From Lingula anatina (taxonomy: Eukaryota; Brachiopoda; Lingulata; Lingulida; Lingulidae), in the NCBI RefSeq assembly GCF_001039355.2, contig NW_019776186.1, positions 73,259 through 95,308 on the forward strand: a stretch of DNA of 22,050 nt. Direction: 5' to 3'. Every line of letters starts with the position of its first letter. Positions within the stretch are counted from its first letter, which is position 1. Under the pieces are notes generated by a model, which ran no database searches, was not told where the DNA came from, and saw only the letters and a program-made list of their open reading frames with translations. This document shows positions 19,801 to 22,050 of the stretch, piece after piece. The position numbers and the translations under genes are program-made.

Positions 19801-21855
19801 TGAATTATGATGAATTTTAAGGAGGAATTTTAAAATTGCATTAATTTCTGTTTGACTTCAAACCTTGTAAGAACATTTCTTAAGGTTAAGATTTTATTGA
19901 TTTTTTAAACCAGTAGAACTGTAATATCTGGCTTAGCAACACAGATATATAACATTAAAGAGCTGAAGTTCAATTCAAGTGCATGAACATAACAAAGAGG
20001 AGTTTCAGGTCAATCAATAGCCAAAGACCTCAAGACTAAAACAAATATAAGACCAAATGAGCAGCAATGTCAAATATTTTCACAAATTCCTCATGCTGTT
20101 TGTCTGCCTTCATAACGTGATGTTCTGTTTAAATACTACAGACCAGAACTTCTATAATAACCATGCACAGCCCAATATCACTATTTGCAGACCTTTAGAA
20201 TACAATAATAGTTTTCACTATCGGTGATTATTCATGTGAGAAATCATAGAAGAGCTCATTGAAAGGAAATCAATCAGCTCAATGGCCCCAGTGCCTCAAG
20301 ACCAGAACAGGTGTTTAATACTAAATGCAAGTAAACACATTTGTTTTGAGAGAAATCAGCCGAGGTAAAAATATGGATACAGTATTAAGTAGGGATTAAA
20401 TGAAAGTCCATAATACACTGACTGGGGGACATAACTGAATTAGAATACTTCATACTGAATCAAGTGGCCTCATCGGTTTAATATATTGATGTTCAAGTTT
20501 ACAGGATATATCACAAAAATCTAAGCATCCAAGATAACTCCAGGTATAGAGTGACCCCAACAGAAAAAATGTTATTCTTACACAACAGTTCACCAAATCA
20601 GTGCAAAAAGTTTGCACCATGCCAAACAATGATTTATAATTCATATAACTGCACACAAAATGTTCACCAAACAGAAATGAAAACAGCAAGGGTGAAAAAT
20701 TAAAGTAATAGTGAACATTAAGAGGAAATACAATATTTTGCAATAAAAACAACATAAAAATTGAGTGAGATGTTCAACCACTCCTCTCACATCCTCACCG
20801 CTTGTTTACAGGTGCTGATCTATAAGACAGCAAACCACAATTATCTTAAAAATGTACTTTTTATCATGAGTCAGTATATATTTCAGAAGAATCTGACAAC
20901 ATATTGTTTAAAATACAGACTACATAATTTCAATGTACCAGTTTCTTAGTAAAGAGTTATGCTAATGCAAATACTAAAACATCTGTTTTGGTCAAACATA
21001 TATGTATATATACAAGATTAAACACCAAGCTTAAACAATGAAAGCATTATAACTAAAATATAACATATATAAATATAAACAGTTATAAAAATGGTTAATG
21101 TGAATTATATGTGAATAATATAGATTATTGAACACTTGTTGACAAAGCACTCAAAGATACACAAATAGAACCAAAATTTGTATAGCTTTTCCTTGTCTTT
21201 ATTCTCCCAAAAAAGTTGGTTAAAACATTATTATTAGTAGTAGTCTGAGATTAATAAAAGTTAAAATATTTTTCATCAGATTAAAATTTCACATCAGGTT
21301 ATGGATCTTATAAAAACTGATATGAATGATAAGAAATGAATATAAATTCAAAAGCCAGACACAAACACCAGATGCACCTCTAGCTCTTATTGGGATATCT
21401 GTAGCTCCATGCTGGCAGGTTTATTAGGTAAGTTACATCTGGCGCGAGCTGAAGCACATCTAGCCTTGGCAATATAATTAACAAAAGGCCGCATGGCATC
21501 CCAGAGCCCAAATCTGTGCTTACTATATGTACTCAGAAAATTTTACTTATCCTAGTCTGAAGTTCAGAAATTTAATTTCAGCCCAATGTTTCCTGGAGCA
21601 TTTTTCGTAGCTTTTCCATATGTCATTTTTATTTATTTTTTTCTGTAAAAAATGACAAAATGTACCTTGCACAGATTCTAGTCAAACATTTTCCCAATTT
21701 TTCTAGACTCAAGTAGTAAGCACAGTGGTCTCAAGCAGACGAATGAGAAAGTTATAAATTAATAAAATGATTAAGGTTAAACATAAATGTGACTGACAAC
21801 CAGTAGGCATTTATACCTGGCATTCCTACTCTTCCTTGGAGAGGTGTAGGGGTGA
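7605..21855 (-). CDS. Kinesin-9-like motor protein, 3' part, 13 exons
   Basis: The exons join in one frame with matching phases and GT-AG ends, coding 1148 residues to the stop; the 5' part lies beyond the right edge. Residues about 1-92 are the end of a kinesin motor: a loop insert, HVPYRNS and RDSLGGN (the helix-5 region), then STCRFAQRV (helix 6). Residues 93-235 resemble the KIF6/KIF9 post-motor segment (EEIDDKSMIQRLRKRI, then a helical LTDEDK...CLRILKEMI block). Residues about 310-530 are charged coiled coil. Residues 530-1029 are Ser/Arg/Pro-rich and probably disordered. The last residues form an IQ motif. Kinesin-9 proteins act in cilia and flagella in other organisms; a ciliary role here is inferred. 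The tail does not match the KIF6 or KIF9 tails I know, so I give no symbol. It could be a divergent KIF6 or a third kinesin-9 branch. Confidence 0.88.
7889..11490 (-). other. Kinesin-like gene, 3.6-kb last intron
   Basis: No further exon is supported. Contents include a C run at 9192-9206, a T run at about 9390-9405, 2.3 copies of the 15-mer TTGTAACACTGTGAC at 9471-9506, the long TG array at 10531-10694, and two copies of the 16-mer CAATATATAGCTGGAG at 10776-10807. The open frames inside it are short and without motifs. Confidence 0.7.
10531..10694. repeat. Higher-order TG array with GGGTGCATG spacers
   Basis: TG runs are punctuated regularly by GGGTGCATG and GTTTATG, so the array has a second-level repeat of about 60 bases. 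Alternating purine-pyrimidine DNA of this type can adopt Z-DNA, and TGCATG is itself a binding word for RBFOX proteins in RNA. On the minus (transcribed) strand it reads as CA-rich, with TGCATG unchanged because it is nearly palindromic. Cys/Val and His/Thr frames through it are artefacts. Confidence 0.9.
11491..11566 (-). CDS. Kinesin-like gene, penultimate exon
   Basis: Acceptor TTTTGCAG and donor CAG/GTATGT bound 76 bases coding residues 1030-1054, NKSISESLEKFLTEL followed by a Pro/Ser turn and KLRHSG. A short amphipathic helix is likely. It enters in phase 0 from the large exon and leaves in phase 1 into the last exon. Confidence 0.85.
11723..13363 (-). CDS. Kinesin-like gene, 547-codon exon: Ser/Arg/Pro-rich tail
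   Basis: Acceptor TTATTTCAG at the right end and donor AAG/GTGAGC at the left end bound 1641 bases with no stop, residues 483-1029. The start (LQSKIEKSRVLSLSKQLEI) finishes the coiled coil. The rest is probably disordered and rich in Ser, Asn, Arg, Lys and Pro. SP motifs recur: NPERSPERHNKS, YKSPERS, GRSPERNGKK, SRSPERRRD, SKSPARSRGRSR, VSPTKSR, NSPSRSS, ASPSRN and TSPSRN. The final 130 residues are strongly basic and RS-like, resembling microtubule- or RNA-binding tails and many proline-directed phosphosites. If the donor is not used, the frame runs only 11 codons further to a stop at 11690. Five shorter frames on the opposite strand are shadows. Confidence 0.9.
13605..13832 (-). CDS. Kinesin-like gene, coiled-coil exon
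   Basis: Seventy-six codons (residues 407-482), phase 0 at both ends, acceptor TTTAAAG, donor AAG/GTATGA. It begins AKLDSRLKIIRQQKSEI, a heptad-rich helix, has a Ser-rich break (SARTESPRRVGSS), then EEKFQQYVKRDGKLNSRQ and a closing DMLSQQDKDQEK helix. It could be skipped without changing the frame. Confidence 0.87.
14007..14139 (-). CDS. Kinesin-like gene, coiled-coil exon
   Basis: Residues 363-406 plus a split Ser at the start: NKLEATRTQVTNQQSYLI, then ELLAQEKLVERQLRKRE. Heptad-like spacing of Leu/Ile/Val with abundant Gln, Glu, Lys and Arg indicates a coiled coil for dimerisation. Acceptor TTTCTATCAG, donor GAG/GTACGT; enters in phase 2 and leaves in phase 0. Confidence 0.87.
14190..14278. 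mobile_element. Small CAGGCCCG-ended non-autonomous element
   Basis: The 89 bases begin CAGGCCCGCAGC and end with the inverted relation GTTACGGGCCTG. They contain GCTGGGAAAAG, which recurs in inverted orientation near the right edge of the window together with the CAGGCC end. No coding capacity and no clear target duplication are seen. It lies in the intron between the exons at 14007-14139 and 14585-14822. Confidence 0.65.
14585..14822 (-). CDS. Kinesin-like gene, Pro/Ser linker and coiled-coil start
   Basis: Residues 284-361: a disordered start KPTPSASSPRNSDTIDSK with PEPYKSPFERKKEKEI, then KKLNKKVEKTFEDQLEQ and IKEQQLELIEKEL, the start of the coiled coil. Acceptor TTTCTTTCCCAG is strong; donor AAG/GTATGT. 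The first codon is split (G/TC, Val) and the last is split (AG/C, Ser). Confidence 0.87.
15079..15218 (-). CDS. Kinesin-like gene, linker exon
   Basis: Residues 237-282: PFSSPAVSKIQRAVSDDQ, then ARPATAYERPTDMDYIDIY and DPVMNNLG. It is acidic and aromatic at the end and probably unstructured. Acceptor TTTAACAG, donor TGG/GTAATT. It joins the preceding exon as AG/G (Arg) and the next as G/TC (Val), so all phases agree. Confidence 0.85.
15219..17233 (-). other. Kinesin-like gene, 2-kb intron
   Basis: AT-rich, without a repeat family I recognise. The flanking exons join in frame directly. One acceptor-donor pair (15427-15485) was tested and carries an in-frame stop. Confidence 0.65.
17234..17441 (-). 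CDS. Kinesin-like gene, post-motor helical exon
   Basis: Residues 168-235: VTDPFKFRECLRILKEMI and MKKYAGG, then a Ser/Gly/Thr-rich linker (SRPISNTSGISTATSGF) and PGQAEKEP. The first part aligns by eye with the second helix of the KIF6/KIF9 post-motor domain. Acceptor ATAG, donor AAG/GTACAG, phases 1 in and 2 out. The frame can be read through the donor for some 20 codons into the intron, but the spliced join keeps the phase. Confidence 0.86.
17772..17898 (-). CDS. Kinesin-like gene, post-motor helical exon
   Basis: Residues 125-166: YQSMDGETLAAMMEKLTDED, then TCSRLMQQYIVGKVKDPVTAG. This corresponds to the KIF6/KIF9 segment just after the neck coil, an acidic LT-x-E/D helix followed by an L-x-x-Y/F-x-x-G/D helix. 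Acceptor TCTGTTTAG, donor CAG/GTATGG; phase 0 in, phase 1 out. Confidence 0.86.
17899..18722 (-). other. Kinesin-like gene, intron carrying a MITE
   Basis: Apart from the inverted-repeat element at 18400-18623 nothing specific is visible. Confidence 0.7.
18400..18623. mobile_element. Harbinger-like MITE with 67-bp inverted ends
   Basis: The left arm 18400-18466 begins GGCTCCGTTCACATGAC. The right arm 18557-18623 is its reverse complement, beginning GACTCCGTTCACATGAA when read inward. The arms agree at all but about five of 67 positions. TTA flanks both sides (18397-18399 and 18624-18626), matching the 3-base TWA target duplication of PIF/Harbinger transposons, whose termini also often start with G-rich triplets. 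The 90-base centre has no coding capacity. Mobilisation by a Harbinger transposase elsewhere in the genome is inference. Confidence 0.85.
18723..18819 (-). CDS. Kinesin-like gene, neck exon
   Basis: Residues 93-124 plus a split Lys at the start: KNEEIDDKSMIQRLRKRIAE, then LEAEVANLKALQ. This follows the motor core directly and is equivalent to the KIF6 stretch with EEIDPRLMIKRLQKEI, a short neck coiled coil. Acceptor TTTTTTCTAG, donor CAG/GTAAGT (near consensus). Confidence 0.9.
19024..19141 (-). CDS. Kinesin-like gene, motor exon (helix 6)
   Basis: Residues 54-91: GNCLTVMIATLSMEEENLGE, then TISTCRFAQRVACIANNA. This contains the last motor strand (TVMIATLS) and helix 6. STCRFAQRV is characteristic of KIF6, whereas most kinesins have STLRFA or STLRYA here. 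Acceptor TATCCCAG, donor AA/GTAAGT. The split Gly and split Lys codons agree with the neighbouring exons. Confidence 0.92.
19495..19613 (-). CDS. Kinesin-like gene, motor exon with loop insert and helix 5
   Basis: Residues 14-52: a Ser/Gly/Tyr-rich insert (WVSSIYSGYGGRPSTSDG), then RYSTHVPYRNSLLTMMLRDSLG, the conserved loop 12 to helix 5 of kinesins that contacts tubulin. In human KIF6 the helix 4 end and HIPYRN are separated by only a few residues, so the insert is extra. Acceptor TTTCCAG, donor TGG/GTAGGT. It starts by completing a Ser codon (AG/C) and ends one base into Gly. Confidence 0.9.
19614..21816 (-). other. Kinesin-like gene, 2.2-kb intron
   Basis: A TG/GTGC microsatellite lies at 19671-19730. 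The remainder is AT-rich, with short open frames on both strands (about 20450-20950) that show no motif or splice context. No exon supported. Confidence 0.65.
19671..19730. repeat. (TG)n microsatellite, interrupted
   Basis: TG units broken by GAG, GCG and TACGAGCAAG; in the intron between the microexon and the helix-5 exon. Confidence 0.9.
21817..21855 (-). CDS. Kinesin-like gene, 39-nt microexon in the motor loop
   Basis: Acceptor TGTTTGTTTCTAG has a good pyrimidine tract and the donor is CCAG/GTATAA. The reading frame set by the next exon gives HPYTSPRKSRNA plus a split Ser. It enters and leaves in phase 2 and is 13 codons long, so skipping it would keep the frame. It would add positive charge and serines to loop 12, the position of the lysine-rich K-loop in KIF1A. 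It is the rightmost exon in the window. Being short, it is supported by splice signals, phase and coherent composition only. Confidence 0.6.
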
Positions 21856-21910
21856 CTAGAAACAAACAGTGGGTCAGTGTGGTAAGATGGTCAAATGACA
21901 CAAATCAAAC

Positions 21911-22050
21911 CAGGCCTGTAGCCACCAATTTCAGAGGGGGGGTCTTTTACTGAAGACATGGGCCTTTTACCATGAAACCTATATGTACTTAGATCAGATT
22001 TTACCTAGTGGACCTTTTCCCAGCACAAAAGCTCAACCCCCCCTCCCCCC
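21911..22050. mobile_element. Second copy of the CAGGCC-ended element, cut by window edge
   Basis: CAGGCCTGTAGCCACCAATT at 21911 aligns with the inverted right end of the 14190-14278 element. About 100 bases on, CTTTTCCCAGCA matches the complement of that element's TGCTGGGAAAAG. The C-rich run at the window end may correspond to the CACCCC...CCCCCTCC part of the first copy. This copy is longer, so the other may be a deletion derivative. The 3' end lies outside the window. Confidence 0.55.

Noticed and set aside
20450-20949. Open frames of 101 and 62 codons inside the kinesin intron
   Set aside because: AT-driven, Phe/Leu-rich, no motif, promoter or splice support.
1-22050. CRISPR arrays, operons or bacterial defence genes
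   Set aside because: The window is clearly animal nuclear DNA with introns; the tandem repeats lack the spacer and repeat structure of CRISPR.

Overview
The window looks like nuclear DNA of a marine invertebrate animal, not a prokaryote. It is AT-rich, coding sequence is broken into GT-AG exons, TATA/CCAAT promoter and AATAAA signals are present, and there are (TG)n and homopolymer tracts, MITE-like elements, an LTR-retrotransposon remnant and a short tandem satellite. The repeat style recalls molluscs or other lophotrochozoans, but I cannot fix the phylum from sequence alone. Single N characters at 3245, 4728 and 6115 sit at abrupt changes of sequence type and probably mark assembly joins.

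Left part (1-7000) is repeat-rich and holds fragments of other genes. It contains a TGGCCCAGATCT-type minisatellite (1-390), a frameshifted coding-like segment on the minus strand (541-795), and a convincing promoter with the signal-peptide first exon of a secreted protein on the plus strand (CCAAT 1805, TATA 1847, ATG 1954, donor 2024). Next come an LTR and primer-binding site joined to a Ty3/Gypsy RNase H fragment (2606-3243) and the first coding exon of an ankyrin-repeat protein on the minus strand (3801-3902). A G/C-tract duplication around an N (4620-4931) follows. The last element is a six-unit, roughly 146-bp tandem array (5335-6114) in which every unit carries a nuclear-receptor-like AGGTCA direct repeat plus a separate extended half-site.

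Right part (about 7060-21855) is one multi-exon minus-strand gene. Thirteen exons join in frame with consistent phases and code for the last 1148 residues of a large kinesin. The motor end most resembles the kinesin-9 family (KIF6-like: HVPYRNS, RDSLGGN, STCRFAQRV, then a KIF6/9-like post-motor segment). The tail differs from the KIF6 and KIF9 tails I know: coiled coils, then a 547-codon exon coding a Ser/Arg/Pro-rich disordered region with repeated SPER and SPSR motifs, then a C-terminal calmodulin-type IQ motif. A 39-nt frame-neutral microexon adds a basic Ser-rich insert to the loop before HVPYRNS. Most of the motor domain (P-loop, switch I and II) lies beyond the right edge. The introns hold a Harbinger-like MITE with near-perfect 67-bp inverted ends, two copies of a CAGGCC-ended small element, and microsatellites.

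The best candidates for something new are the kinesin with an RS/SP-rich IQ tail and a loop microexon, the nuclear-receptor-site satellite, and the 40-nt tRNA-Lys complement beside the LTR.
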